In this document: piece by piece, positions 12,724-24,080 of the stretch
Position numbering within the stretch: position 1 is the stretch's first letter
How the letters are laid out: each line of letters starts with the position of its first letter
Assembly: GCA_028023455.1 (NCBI GenBank)
Contig: JAQFVV010012446.1
Location: forward strand, 6,637,501-6,701,500
Source: Epiperipatus broadwayi
Taxonomy: Eukaryota; Onychophora; Udeonychophora; Euonychophora; Peripatidae
DNA: 64,000 nucleotides
Reading direction: 5' to 3'
Notes under the pieces: generated by a model
Databases searched by the model: none
What the model was told of the DNA's origin: nothing
Seen by the model: the letters and a program-made list of their open reading frames with translations, nothing else
Program-made: the position numbers and the translations under genes

Positions 12724-12922
12724 TTGGACTAAAAACACACAAAATAATGGAGGTGTGGGGGGGGGGGGGTCCAGAAATTAATTAAGTCAATCCCTTTTTT
12801 TTATAACAAGGGATTTATTTGCTTAATTAATTTCTGGAATTCCCCTTCCTACCTTCCTCCTCATTTGTATTTCAAATTAAATATAATTGAAGAAACAATT
12901 ATTTTGTGTGCTTTTAGTCCAA
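12724..12922. repeat. Palindromic repeat with G-run
   Basis: Outer arms 12724-12746 and 12900-12922 pair (TTGGACTAAAAACACACAAA against its complement). Inner arms pair around 12771-12837 (CCAGAAATTAATTAAG... with ...CTTAATTAATTTCTGG). A run of about 13 G sits on the left and C-rich CCCCTTCCT on the right. Probably an old MITE; no coding content. Confidence 0.6.
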
Positions 12923-12930
12923 ATGAAGTA

Positions 12931-12999
12931 TAGCTGCCTTCCAAGCAGCTGGCTTGGGTTCGCTTCCTGGTCAACGTATTTGACATATGAAAAAAAAAA
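12931..12999 (+). mobile_element. 5'-truncated tRNA-derived SINE
   Basis: Begins in the anticodon arm (AGCTGCCTTCCAAGCAGCT), continues through a T-arm-like GGGTTCGCTTCC and ends with TATTTGACATATG plus an A-run. The tail TTTGACATATGAAAA matches the SINE at 21865-21989, so this is the same family with its tRNA 5' half missing. Confidence 0.7.
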
Positions 13000-13605
13000 G
13001 TGTTTTTATAAAATATTTTTTTACATCTATTATTTAATTATTTGAAATTATTGCAAATAAAAGGGACAATTGATTTATTTTCAATCAAAAAGATTCTTAA
13101 CTTCAGTTTAAAACATGTTTCAAATTGTTTTTTTTTTTAATGCTGGTAGAAAGAATGGTTTTCGACTGAGAGGCAAGTCAGTGGTCCTTGAAAATCATCA
13201 GTTTCTCAAGGCAGTAAAAAAACATAATAATGCAAAGAAGTTTGAAGTTCAAAGTAATATCTCAAGGTTCAGTTTTCAGACATTTTAATCTGAAAGACTC
13301 GTAGGGTGAGGGTTGTCCATCTTTTTCTGAAATCTTTCTTAATGTTTGTGCAATTCTGGTTTACTTATTCAATGAAAGAAAATAAAAACAAGAAATCCAA
13401 TACCTTATCAAATTGTTGCTGCTTCACTTTAGTAATAATTTTATATTGGCGTAGTTTGCTTACATTTTTCCTATTATTATTGTTCTTTTTTTTTTAACAC
13501 TAAATCTGTTAAGGAGTTAGATCCAACCCCCTATAATTTATATTATGATTGGTGGCCCTAAAATTCAGACATGGAATATGACAGTGTGTTATATAGCTTA
13601 ACACA

Positions 13606-13790
13606 CGTTGGCGAACAAGAGAACATTAAATTTTGTTTTAAATTGAAAAAACTGCTACTTAAATGTTTGAAATGATTCAAACTATGTATGGCAATGAAGC
13701 AGTGAGTCACTAGAAGATTTCTAAGTGGTTTTCAAGATTTTATAAAAGGGAGAGCATTGAATATAATCGACGAAGATACAAAACATAGTA
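13606..13790 (+). pseudogene. Mariner transposase N-terminal relic
   Basis: Translation with two in-frame stops gives NIKFCFKLKK, then IQTMYGNEAVSH, then ISKWFSRFYK. These match in order the helix-turn-helix region of mariner-family transposases (the ...IKFCFKLGK... YGDEALSR...FEWFKRF pattern). No DDD catalytic region is recognisable downstream. Sequence around 50580-50720 and 51540-51810 shares words (TCATGTCATGACTTGTGAGT, CTAGTGTCTTAA), so the family has several dead copies here. Confidence 0.6.
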
Positions 13791-14639
13791 TCATATTTCA
13801 TGTCATGACTTGTGAGTTAGACATGCTAGTGTCTTAATGTTTTTGTGATAAATAACTAAACTGTCATTATATAATACATGCATTAATTCTGAGATAGTGC
13901 TGCAAGTAACTTGGATGAAAACCAATCACTTTTTCATTGAGACACACTAAATATACCTTCGTGTATATTGAAAATGCTTATAGGTGTCACCACTATCTAA
14001 AAATTATATCACATATATGGATTGGGGGACTATTCTACTTCTAAAATTTCCTTTTTTTTTAACCTCACTTTGTCTGCTTTGTTGCTTTTTTTTATTATTA
14101 TTATTTATCTATATTTTAACTTCCTATATTACTATTTGTAATACATACATATCTTTCTTCTTTTTTTTTTCCAGTGCAAATTCAAGTTTTAAATCTTGTT
14201 AATACAAATTATTTATAAATTTTATTTTTTAGCTTTTAACCTTAATAAATGTGCATGTTTGTGTTTGTCATGCACATATGCTAAAAGCTTTCTGAATGAT
14301 TTGTGAAACTGAATCTTGTCATGTGGCTGTTCATGTTATACAATGTAGTCTTCATATTGAGTCTACTATTCAGTTTGATTTTCTTTATGATTGGAGTCTT
14401 CTATTATGATTTTTAAATAGATTTTATTTTGAAAACTTTAATCTTTTTCAAATATTTCAAAAAAAATGAATTTTAATATTATTATTATTATTATTCTCTA
14501 ATATGCAAATTTATAACCAATGATTAAATTTGATATTTAATTTCTAAGTATGGCTCTATCTAAACATTTTTATTAATAAAAAAAAAAAACTGTTCTGTAA
14601 TGCTAGTTTATTCAAATTTTGATTTTTTTTTTTTTTTAG

Positions 14640-14702
14640 TTTGATTTAGAAGTGATTGAAGATGCAGAAGAAGCGGAATGGATACCAATTCCTAGTGGAG
14701 AG
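14640..14702 (+). CDS. VPS13: VPS13 exon c
   Basis: Twenty-one codons, phase 0 to 0, from a T-tract acceptor to donor GAG|GTAAAG. The product FDLEVIEDAEEAEWIPIPSG fits the 'LELEVGE...W.YI' VAB segment that precedes the (E)CLPFWP motif of VPS13A/C, which is exactly what the next constitutive exon supplies. Confidence 0.9.
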
Positions 14703-15404
14703 GTAAAGATGTTTTATAGTTGTCGATGTTATCCGGTAGTAAAGATGCTGTATTGTTGTTGTTTGCTGATTGTTTTTTGACTTCTATAAATGAAATGGAA
14801 AGTGTTATAATCTATTTTTGTGATAGCAATTGTGTTTCAAGTTTATATTTGCTTTTGGACTCCCTTTTTTTCTTTAACATACAGTATTCAATTAATAAAA
14901 CAAAAGCAGCTCTTCACTTTACTGCCCTCTAGTGTAAGTTATAATAATCATTGATTATCCCAAATGCATGTATAATTTCTTTCCACCACAGTATTGAATT
15001 CCCATTCTCAGATCGGTTTCTAGCTTTTATCTATATCAATAAAGCCTGGAATTCATCTTAATAGGAAGAAAGCTGATTTTGTCTTGTTGATTAAGCTGGG
15101 TGTTTTGGTGATATATTGTTTTACTTGATTAATAAATAAATCTGAGTCTTAGCAGTTGTAGAAGTCATTGATTTATTAAATAAGTAAAAATGTTGAAACA
15201 TGATTATATAAATAATTAAACTGTTTTAAATGATTATTTAATTTATAGGAAATGTGATCATGTGATATTTAATTTAGTTGACATTGTTATATGTGTATAT
15301 GTATTTTATATTATTGCTTATGTATTTATTAATGACAAAGGTAATGTTGGTCTAGCTTTAAAATATACGTACATATGCGTTATTTTTTGTACTTTTTATA
15401 TTAG

Positions 15405-15545
15405 ATACCATACGTTACTCGTTTCAATAGTACTATGAGTTCCCTCTCAGAAATGTTTTCAGGATCTGATTCAGGAACTACCATCTTTCGTCGTCGATCC
15501 AGCTTTTATTATCCTGGGTCTCCCTTTTATCCCAGAAAGGCATGA
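15405..15545 (+). CDS. VPS13: Candidate optional VPS13 exon (cassette or alternative 3' end)
   Basis: After acceptor TATATTAG there is a 46-codon open frame in the correct phase 0, ending in TGA at 15543-15545. It is Ser-rich and non-repetitive (NSTMSSLSEMFSGSDSGTT, then FRRRSSFYYPGSPFYPRK), unlike the Phe/Ile/Lys frames of random sequence here. No in-phase GT donor of quality is visible. Either it is an alternative terminal exon (ATTAAA words at about 15580 and 15610 could act as weak poly(A) signals), or it is a cassette of 45 codons using a GC donor AAG|GCATGA at 15539/15540, which would rejoin CEPFWP in frame. Vertebrate VPS13A/C have nothing long at this point, so it would sit in a VAB loop. 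Fortuitous ORF not excluded. Confidence 0.45.
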   Translation: MPYVTRFNSTMSSLSEMFSGSDSGTTIFRRRSSFYYPGSPFYPRKA

Positions 15546-16019
15546 CATGTTCAAAGAAGAAAACTTATTAACAATTTATTAAAGCACATATAACAATTAT
15601 TTCTGAATTAAAGCTGTTGACTTGGTTTGACGTAATTTTTTTTTAATTGCCTTTAGACCCCATATCAGATGTGAAGGCAATTAATTATAACATTAAAACA
15701 TGATACCATTTGCAGTAACCTAGAATTCTAAGGGTTTACACATATTAAAAGTTCTTTTGTGGCAGCAGTTTTCATATACTCTTTCAAATCAATTAACTTC
15801 CTATATCTGTGCTTTAATAATTGTTTTACTGTTAACCTGTTTTTCTCGAACGTTAAACTAATATAGTTAATATTAACTCTTGGTCATATTGTTAGTTTAT
15901 TTTTTATGTTAAGTTTTTCTAATTCAGTTTATTATTATTGGAATCTTTTTTTTTAATTAAATTCATTTCGTGAGGGGTAAAAAATGTTTTACTTGCCAAA
16001 AAAAAAAATCATTAATCAA

Positions 16020-16127
16020 GCGTTGGTGGTCGAGAGGTCAGCACAGCTGCCTTAAAAGCAGTTGTGTCCCGAGTTAGTGGGTTCGCCTCCCAGCCGATGC
16101 TATGACACATGAAAAAAAAAAAAAAAA
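16020..16127 (+). mobile_element. tRNA-Leu-derived SINE
   Basis: 16020-16100 folds as a type II tRNA: acceptor GCGTTGG with CCGATGC (two wobbles), A-box-like TGGTCGAGAGG, anticodon arm CTGC-CTTAAAA-GCAG (anticodon TAA, Leu), a long variable arm, T arm GTGGGTTCGCCTCCCAGC. It continues into TATGACACATG and a 15-A run, the same tail type as the copies at 12931 and 21865. The A-tail and the tail shared with other copies argue for a SINE rather than a functional tRNA gene. Confidence 0.7.
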
Positions 16128-17092
16128 CTATAAATATTTATAAAATGTGTAAACTATTTTTTTTTGTTCACACTATACAACTTTTTTTTTTTTTAATGTG
16201 TTTTTAAAGTAATATAAAATTCAAAATGTTTCAAGGAATAAAATAATTTTAAAATTTTATTTTAAAATAATAAATGGATTTATTTTTAACTTTTAAAATA
16301 TTATAAGTACATTCTTCATTTGAACGTTTCTGGTATAATAGAAAAACATCCGTAATTAGTTAATATCTATTTTATTAGTTAAACTTGATAAAAGTACGTA
16401 GTAATCATACAAAATAATGTCTGTAGCAAATAGGATAATATTGGTTTAACTTTATTTATAAAAATAATAAATAATCTTTTTTAGTATTGATGTTAGTAGT
16501 TATTATGACAAAAGTGAGAATACTTGAAATACAAGCGAATTATTTTAAAATGTATAATTATATGCGACTTCTAATTTCAGAATACAACAGAGAAAAAAAG
16601 ATAAAATTGTATATTTGAAAAAAATAAAATTTATTTTTTTATATATATTTTACGAGTTGCAAAATTCATTTTTTATTTTAAAATACATCATTAGAAAAGC
16701 TTAATCTATAGTTCCAGATTAATAGGTTGTTTTTGTTTCTATTACTTCTGTTTTATTATCGTTACTACTTGTTAGATTGTTATTATTTTTGTTTTATTAT
16801 TTTTTCTAATCACACCATTAATTTGTTCAGTTCGTTTATTTGTTAATAATTTAATGTGTAATAGAGTTTCAGACTCTAGAGCTAATGGTTCCGTATCAGT
16901 ATTCGACTGAGTAAATTGTTTTTAATAAACTCAGTTGGTTTATTCAACGGATCTGTTATACTCTAATATATCACTTGGTTGCTTGAAGGTCATCTGATCT
17001 CACAAGCAATCAATCATACAACTGTTATTACTAATTGACAGTTTCACTTTAGTTAAGATTTTTTTTTTAGTTTTTGTTTGAATTTTTTTTAG

Positions 17093-17221
17093 TGCGAGCC
17101 ATTTTGGCCAAGAACAAGTAAAAATCAGCTAATGAAAATAAGATTGAAAGAAAGACAAGAAGAAACTGCCTTATTTTGGTATAGCAAACAGCACACAACT
17201 TTACTGCAGTTAGACAATGAG
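17093..17221 (+). CDS. VPS13: VPS13 exon d
   Basis: Forty-three codons, phase 0 to 0, from acceptor TTTTTTTTAG to donor GAG|GTATTA. It begins with CEPFWPRTSKNQLMKIRLKE, the (E)CLPFWP motif of VPS13A/C, and ends HTTLLQLDNE, matching the 'NGTLLSLEDL' segment. Highly diagnostic for the VAB region of the VPS13A/C branch. Confidence 0.95.
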
Positions 17222-17544
17222 GTATTATTGCCTGTTTATCATTTTATTTATTTTTTAATATAAAATTAACTCTCAATGGATACCAATGGTATGTATATTG
17301 CTAGAAACATTCATATGCTCTAATTTTGTAGAATTTTATAAATTAAACAGGTGTCTATCTCAGTACTTTTCTAGGGTTATCTTCTGTATTTTTTGAAAAT
17401 CAAATTAATTTGAATTTTGCTCGCACAATGAAAATTTTATACCACTTGTTTGTGTTTAAGCAGTCGCTATTACAGCTATAGTCTAAACTAAGTAATTTTT
17501 TTTTTTTTCCAATTTTTTGTAATCTATGGTTGCTTTACTTTCTT

Positions 17545-17640
17545 TTTTACTGTGCGTAAGCTTGTGGTTAAGACCTGTAGAGGTCCCTACCTTCGCATTT
17601 TTCAGACGCATATTCTTGAGGTTACAGCCTTGGTAAATAT
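17545..17640 (-). repeat. Short retroposon-like repeat, copy 1
   Basis: Its - strand carries AAAAATGCGAAGGTAGGGAC, then CTCTACAGGTCTTAACCACA and AGCTTAC, flanked by AAGGCTGTAACCTC. The same words occur at 20955-21050 (+) and in the 107-bp insertion at 37086-37192. Confidence 0.55.
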
Positions 17641-18180
17641 TACTTAATATAATAATGTGCATTTAAATAAATTTATAATTGCAACTATAATACTTTTTGT
17701 AAGTAAGACTTATGGAAACCTAATTAATAGAATATCTGGATTGCCTCCGCTATGATCGATGAAAAAAAAACATGGAACTTTATTATTAGAGAACATTCTT
17801 CACCTCATCACTGAAGATAATAGGACAATATTTTCCGAAACAACATTTCAGATTTTATTTGTGTGTTATATACTTCTGACATCTAAATTTTACTTCTTTT
17901 GTTTTTCAAAAATCGTTTGTGCTAGGATTGTTTCATTCCAGAAAATTATCTAGATGAAGAGAAATAGAAAATATGTTAAACTTTTTTTTTTAATTTTATT
18001 TATTTAATAAAATTTAGGTCTTCCATTTTTTTTCCCATTTAAAAGAACAAGCAACATTGACCGTAAATGTAAGACTACACAAAGCAAAACTCTCCATACA
18101 GTAGTGCCCCCCTGTGCCAATCAGAGTAATCAATGTATGCCAGAAGGCTTGTGCATAAAATCCCTATCTAATGCCTACTC

Positions 18181-18239
18181 ATCCAATATCCCCAAACTAG
18201 TTTCTGGCTTGTGGCCATCGTCAGTGAGGAGCTTTGGAT
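18181..18239 (-). ncRNA. Hammerhead ribozyme motif, family A copy 5, left arm (antisense to VPS13)
   Basis: On the - strand: CTGACGA (18218-18224; position 7 may be any base), stem II TGGC-CACAA-GCCA with four full pairs, GAAA (18201-18204), ACTAGT, cleavage position T, then TGGGGATATTGGAT pairing with CTCCTCA and ATCCAAA upstream. Fold intact; the cleavage triplet GTT is allowed by the NUH rule but less usual than GTC. Confidence 0.75.
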
Positions 18240-18546
18240 CTGAGAGCACTGCATCTAGATCTTAGGATCTAATGCAACCCTCCAGAACCCACCTTTTATC
18301 TCTACTTAACTACAAAACTATAAGAATGAAATTGAAAACACAAAAATATTTTCAATCTAAGCTCAATAGCTTATATAGGTGTCTTTGGCTCTTTAACAAC
18401 CATATAACTATATAAGCTATTGAGCTTAGATTGAAAATATTTTTGTGTTTTCAATTTCATTCTCATAGTTTTGTAGTTAAGTAGAGATAAAAGGTGGGTG
18501 CTGGAGGGTTGCATTAGATCATAAGATCTAGGTGCAGTGCTCTCAG

Positions 18547-18611
18547 ATCCAAAGCTCCTCACTGACGATGGCCACAAGCCAGAAACTAGTCTGGGTATAA
18601 GTATATTGGAT
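18547..18611 (+). ncRNA. Hammerhead ribozyme motif, family A copy 5, right arm (sense to VPS13)
   Basis: Core CTGACGA (18562-18568), stem II TGGC/GCCA fully paired, GAAA (18582-18585), stem III ACTAGT, GTC cleavage triplet ending 18591. The 3' strand of stem I carries an insertion (TGGGTATAAGTATATTGGAT), which lengthens the internal loop. Catalytic core complete. Confidence 0.72.
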
Positions 18612-19042
18612 GAGTAGGCATTAGATAGGGATTTTATGCATAAGCCTTCTGGCATTCATTGATTACTCTGGTTGGCACAGGGTGGCACTATTGTATGGAG
18701 AGTTTTGCTTTGTTTATAAACAATTATGTGCTAGTATAAGAGATAGTGATCATGTGATGTTGAATGTAAGACTAACTCCATCTGGAGGTAAGAGTTTATT
18801 ATTCTCCATATTGAATCTATACATAACAGAACAGAAATTCGTTTATTACTAATTTTAATTAACAGAATAATATTTGTTAAAAATCTTTGTGTGAAAGGTT
18901 AACCTCTTTGCACGAAATTTCTTTATTTTATAATATGACTATACATGGAGGGATTTATTTATAATACCAATATTACTTTACAAGAATCTTATAAGATGAA
19001 TCTTTTTTTTTTTTTTTGATACATATAATTTTGAACTAATAC

Positions 19043-19065
19043 TTAGTTAGTTAGTTAGTTAGTTA
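19043..19065 (+). repeat. (TTAG)n microsatellite
   Basis: About five and a half tandem TTAG units. A plain short repeat; nothing else around it from 18800 to 19700 except AT-rich spacer. Confidence 0.9.
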
Positions 19066-20358
19066 TATTTTAATTTGAAATTTAAAATTTTTAGTTATTG
19101 TTTTATAAATTATTAAAATGTATTTGTGTCACGATGTATATTTCTATTATAGGAATATGTGGGTAATAATTAACTTTATGCTATAAATAATAGAAATATA
19201 CGCAAGCACATGTTATAATAAAATTTTTAAAATTTTCTTTTTGTTTCATAATATTTTTTATATTGTTACTCATTAATAAACATGTTACGGTTAATTTTTT
19301 TAAATTTAAGGAGGTTTTCTTTTTATTTATTTGATTTATGTAGTTATTTTACTAAATAGGTTAATGGGAATGCACATACACTTATATAGCATACTAATTT
19401 AATATGTCAATATTTTAAATAAATTATTTATAGAACACTTTATTGAGTTAATTATTACTGTGGGATATTGGTGGTAATGCCTGAAGAGAATCAAACGTGA
19501 TATCTGCCCCGAGTTCGAATTTCGAGCATAATGAAATCATCAGTAGAGGTGTAGATTGAATGAATTAATCTAGATTGCATTGGTATTGAATAATTTGATT
19601 TAAAATTATTTTGTTTAATATGGATTCAAGTTTAGATTACAATTACATTGTTTCATCCTTGGCATCCTACATGAAGACCTTAAGTCTGACTATATTTAGA
19701 TGTGACCACCTGGATTACCCCAAAAGGACCGTACCATTACAATATTTTACTTTTTTACACAAATATTATATTTGTTGTTAATAATGCTTATAATAAAGAA
19801 AATAAAATTTATTTGTTATAGTAACAGATCATAATTTTTATTAAAAAAAAGCAATCAACACATTCCAGTTAGAAGCAGTTTAAACAAAAATTATTTTATT
19901 TCTCCATTTCTCGCAATCTATGGTTATATATTGTACCATCTACATTTAGATGGTCCAACTATATTGGCATTCTGTAATATTTAAAAAGCTAAAAAAAAGT
20001 AAAAATTAAAGTTCGTTCAAAAGACACAATTTAGTTGTTTTTTTTTTTTAGTTAATATGATTTATTCTTGGAAATGTACAATGAAAGTTATTTTTGTTGA
20101 TATTAACTATTTAATTTAAATAAAGTTAAAATTGGAATGTATGTGTATACAGATTGTTTATCCAATAAATAAAAGAAAGACTACGCTAATTAAAGATGGT
20201 GGAAATATTTTATAAAAAAGAGACTTTGTAATTAAAATCTAATAAAGAATGTACAAGATTATCAACTTGTATTTTTAATAAAACAAAACGTGTGCAGAAG
20301 TCCAAAAACTGACTCAAGGCTATAAAAATGGCAGAAAAATATCAAACCGGATCTTGTT

Positions 20359-20628
20359 GTCTTGTTCTTTCAGCGGGATGTTCCTGTGAGGGTTCTGCGT
20401 AGTGAAATGCATCTGCCTAGGATTACTACTCACCTGTTAAATAAAATCTTCATGTGGGAGTGGAAACGATGCATTGCAGACACCATCTTTCATAATAAAG
20501 AGGTCACCCCAAAAGAGCTTTCAAATCTAGCCTTAGGACAGACCAGGAACAATTTAAAATCAATGGCCATAAGCTCATTCTACATCACAAGAAAAACCAT
20601 TTATGGTATAAATCAACGATCTACCTAA
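20359..20628 (+). other. Unrecognised 88-codon open frame
   Basis: An open frame starting MFFQRDVPVR and ending YGINQRST, with mixed composition (Trp, Cys, His, Arg) and locally higher GC than its surroundings. That is more coding-like than most frames in the introns. It contains LLNKIFMWEWKRCIADTIF. No splice sites in register with VPS13 and no family I can name. It may be a piece of an old transposon protein. Confidence 0.25.
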
Positions 20629-20954
20629 ACTCGCTAAGCTTACTGGTAAGATTATTCACACCCGATTTGTGACAAAATTAAGTGTTTGCAAAGTAGCCTA
20701 AACTATAAACTTATAATATACTACCGATAGAGACATTCACTGTTTTATTATTCAAAGAACTTGTGTTTACTTAAAGAAGAGAATGAGAATATGGACTGTC
20801 TAATTATTTTACCTAACTATCTGGATGGGAAACTGTATGTTCTTTCCAGTTTATTAATAATTCTCGTTTAAATATTTTAATTTGTTGCAATAAAATATTT
20901 ACCTTTAATATCAAGTTTTCATTGTGCATAATTAATGTTAGTTTATTAGAATTT

Positions 20955-21050
20955 ATTATCGTAATATTTATTAAGGCTATAACCTTAAGACTATGCGCCT
21001 GAAAAAAACGACAGTAGGGACCTTTGCAAAAATCTTAAACACAAGATTTA
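20955..21050 (+). repeat. Short retroposon-like repeat, copy 2
   Basis: GTAATATTTATTAAGGCTAT, AACCTTAAGACTATGCGCCT, GACAGTAGGGACCTTTGCAA and CTTAAACACAAG match in order the - strand of 17545-17640 and the insertion at 37086-37192. Confidence 0.55.
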
Positions 21051-21864
21051 TTTAAAAGACAAGAGCGTTTGCCAATATGCTTGCTTAATAAAATTCCTAA
21101 GAAAATTCATATAATATTAATTAAGTGACTACAAAACGTAATTCCTGATCTTTTAATTATTTGTTTTATAAGTCACGATGTGCTTCATGCAGAATCAATG
21201 AGTCTACCGACTCTGGCGCCATCTGAATTAAATAAAAAACTGTTTCTGCCAACAATTTAAATTGTAAATAATATTAGGTCCGTTATTCTGGAAATATAAC
21301 TATATTCTTGAAATATTTGAACTTATAAATGAATGGAATATTTTTTTCTATAGTTTGATCAACTTGCGCTTTCTAGTGCGTAAAAATAGAAGGCCTAAAT
21401 AAACCGTGAACTGTACAACATATTTTTTTAATCCAAATATTATAATACTTATTGTAAATAATGCTTGTAATAAAAAAAATTGTATAACTTTAATTATATT
21501 ATAAAATAATACTTTTCTTAGAAACAATAACACACACTGATGTAGCCATTATGTTAAACTAATGAAGTTGTAGCAGTTTCAGGCTAATATAATTAAATGT
21601 ATATTGCATACAACTAATGCTTTAACCATTTCTTGGACTACACGTGCATAATAATTGTACTTAATTTTAATTATTTTATGAGCAAAATTATTTGTTGCTC
21701 ATAATCTAATTAAAACTTGCAGTAAATTTCAGATACAAAAGCCATCGTAATTTGAAACAAATTTCAGATGTGTATATCTATTTTTGGAAATTGTTTATGT
21801 GGACATTTAACATATGATCCCACAAATTGTTTTCCATTTATAGTTTTAAAAGTGTATCTAAATT

Positions 21865-21989
21865 TGAAATATGATTTTTTTTTTTTTTTCATATGTCAAA
21901 TACGTTGACTGGGAAACGAACCCAGGCCAGTTGCTTGAAAGACGGCTATGCTAACCACTAGGCCATCAACATTTGACATGAAATATGAT
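21865..21989 (-). mobile_element. tRNA-derived SINE with 11-bp target duplication
   Basis: On the - strand, 21970-21904 reads GTTGATGGCCTAGTGGTTAG (A box) through CTGGGTTCGTTTCCCAG (perfect T arm with B-box-like centre), then TATTTGACATATG and an A-run. Identical TGAAATATGAT copies flank it at 21865-21875 and 21979-21989. The short frame at 21896-22087 is incidental. Confidence 0.82.
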
Positions 21990-23744
21990 AGTTTATAATA
22001 GATAACATTAAAAGTGAATGCTTTTTCATAGTTCTTTTTATTGCTTGTTTGTGAACCCAATCTTATTAAGCGAGGTCGATCTGGCATGGGACAATCTGAC
22101 GATGATCATCAATATCCAAAAGATTTTGATTATTCTATATCAATTTTCATGAATGTTTAGATTAAAAATCAGTCCGTTTAAGCCCAAAGCAATGTGTGCT
22201 AGAGATAATGAAAGATTAAGAGATCTTCATTTAGCAGGAAATTTTAAAGAAAATCAGTGTTTTAAGTATTTGAGAAATTGTTTGTCTTATGCTTGAAATA
22301 GCAATAAGGACATTAAAATGTGAATTGAAATGGTTTAATTAAAAAACTTCTAATAAATTTGGAAGATTATTCTGCGTCCCTTAAAAGTTGGGATTAAGAA
22401 AAAGATTCGATAAGTTTTTCATTTTAATGTGGCTTTAAGTTGGGAAAGTAATTGAGAGTTTAATTAAAAAAAATAAAAGCTCGTGAGTTGTGGATTTTGG
22501 GAAAGAATTGAAATGTTAATTTGGAAGGATACGATTTGCAGTGTTGTTGTCTTGAAGAAAGTAAGCCAAAAAAATTATTTATTGGGAAAATTATAGAGTG
22601 GAAAAATAGTAGGATAGAATTTTCTTTTGGGGGGCAGAGGAACTGTGAAGAATGTATTGGAAGGATCCATGGTAATATGAAGAAAAAAAATAGGGGAAGA
22701 GAAGTAAATTGATGACCTAAAGAAAAAGAGTAGTTATGAGTATCTGAAGGAGAAATGAAACGGATAGAGACTCTCAGAGAAGATTATTGTGTAATGGCAA
22801 TAATGATCGGTATCTTGCAGTATGAATGTAAATTAATAACTCATTCTTTTTTTAAACACTTTCATTGAAATTAGAAATTCTGTTTGTTTGTTCAGATCAA
22901 TGTTTAGCATATTTTTATCGGTTTGGATTTTTTTTTAATGTTGTACACATGTTAGAGATCAGATCGAATTTCCAACCACATTGTTATTGGTTCACTAAGT
23001 TTTTAATGATGCACACTAGATGGCAGTATATTTTTTTAAAATATTTTTTCATTGAATTTCATTAACCAATTCACTAAAAAATGTTTACAGTCAATTAAAA
23101 TAGAAAGAAAAATAAATGTAGGATTTATCTTGATTGCTGAACTAAAACTTGTTCTTCCTAAACACAAAAACCTTGTAAATAATTTCATTTCAAATACTAG
23201 AAATGCAACGACATTGTTTACACTGTCTGTTTTTCAATTTGAAGATGATTAGTTATAAAAAATGGCATATATAAAAAATATTTTATAAAAAATGCTTTTA
23301 TTTAATTTGAGGATTATCACAGTAAAAACCAAAAAAAAAATTAGTTTTTTTCATGAGTGCACCTCATTGTGGTTGGGGAAAAAATTATATATATATATTT
23401 TTTTTTTCCAGTTTTACTGCATTATACTCTTCAAATTATATAAAAGTATTTTCTGTAATATATTATTTTTCATTCCAATTTCAAGTTTTGTAATGTATAT
23501 CCAACCACTAATGAACAAATGTTGTATGTGTTATAAATCAGTAAATATTCTCAAGTTAAACCTTAACGATATTTTATAATGCATTTCTGCTTTTTATGAC
23601 ATGTAAGCATCCACTTTTAAACCTGCCTAAGTTTTTTTTCTTCTTCTTAAATAAATATGCAGTCTTAGCATCTGATATCATATTGGTTTTCTTGTTATAT
23701 ATGTATATATTTCATTTAAATATATTTCATATCATAAACTCATT

Positions 23745-24080
23745 ATGTTAAAAGTGAATAGAAACCAGTTCTTATCTTGTGTGAGAGTGGTGTAATAAAA
23801 GCGATAAGTATGAGCGTAAAGATTTGAATGTTGATATTTCTAGTTAACCCATTGTTTGGGATATGCACATGTAGGAAGAGAAGGTGATTCTGGTTTTGTG
23901 CATTAGGGAATAGTTACGATATTGTAGAGTTGAGCTAAGAGAAGCACTAGTAAAAATTTGAATATATATCTACAGTGTAATGAATGTTTACTCTCTCGTA
24001 AGGTTCCAAAGTAGACAGAAACCAGTTCCTACCTTGCATGAAAGTTGTGTAACAGAATTTTTCAAACTGTCAATATGGCC
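23745..24080. mobile_element. Decayed family B terminal fragments
   Basis: Two blocks, at 23750-23800 and 24005-24055, carry GAAACCAGTTC(C/T)TA-CTTG followed by GAGAGTGGTGTAAT or GAAAGTTGTGTAAC. These are the outer end of the family B element at 53292-54142 (AGAAACTAGTCCCTACCCTG...GAGTAGTGTAG). No ribozyme core remains here. Confidence 0.45.

Larger units (their letters stand above)
11476..14639 (+). other. VPS13: VPS13 intron b (about 3.2 kb)
   Basis: Holds the family A copy 11562-12011, a palindrome at 12724-12922 with a G-run at about 12756-12769, a SINE fragment at 12931-12999 and a mariner relic at 13606-13790. The rest, including low-complexity frames at 13306-13497 and 13984-14202, is AT-rich spacer. 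It ends in a long T-tract before the acceptor. Confidence 0.75.
14703..17092 (+). other. VPS13: VPS13 intron c (about 2.4 kb) with an optional exon
   Basis: Contains the candidate optional exon 15405-15545 and a tRNA-Leu-like SINE at 16020-16127. The frame 14720-14932 is a read-through from the donor region without a VPS13 match. Elsewhere I see only AT-rich spacer and long T/A runs. Confidence 0.65.
18066..18774 (-). mobile_element. Family A palindromic ribozyme element, copy 5, full palindrome with 12-bp target duplication
   Basis: The element 18078-18762 is flanked by identical AATGTAAGACTA (18066-18077 and 18763-18774). Two arms of roughly 300 bp run inward from GCAAAACTCTCCATACAGTA to its complement at about 18685-18708, meeting near 18390-18410. 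Outside the right arm it has the terminus TAGTGATCATGTGATG, giving the - orientation. Each arm has a hammerhead motif. The 94-codon open frame at 18371-18655 (-) is a by-product of the palindrome. Confidence 0.88.

Noticed and set aside
13140-13210. Minus-strand CTGATGA with GAAA as a hammerhead
   Set aside because: The intervening 31 nt do not form a stem II next to the core and no stem I pairing is present.
16020-16100. Functional tRNA-Leu(TAA) gene
   Set aside because: Folds as a tRNA, but it continues into the family tail TATGACACATG and a long A-run and has several wobble pairs in the acceptor stem; better read as a SINE head.
17790-17860. Hammerhead motif (CTGAAGA near 17810, GAAAC near 17837)
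   Set aside because: Core words occur at a plausible distance, but stem II has only about three pairs and stem I cannot be closed; not in a palindrome.
18371-18655. 94-codon open frame (-) as a gene
   Set aside because: It lies wholly inside the family A palindrome and repeats in other copies with stops; composition reflects the repeat.
22521-23579. Overlapping short frames of 60-95 codons as genes
   Set aside because: Low-complexity Phe/Lys/Asn/Ile-rich translations from AT-rich DNA, no splice phase match to VPS13 and no recognisable motif.
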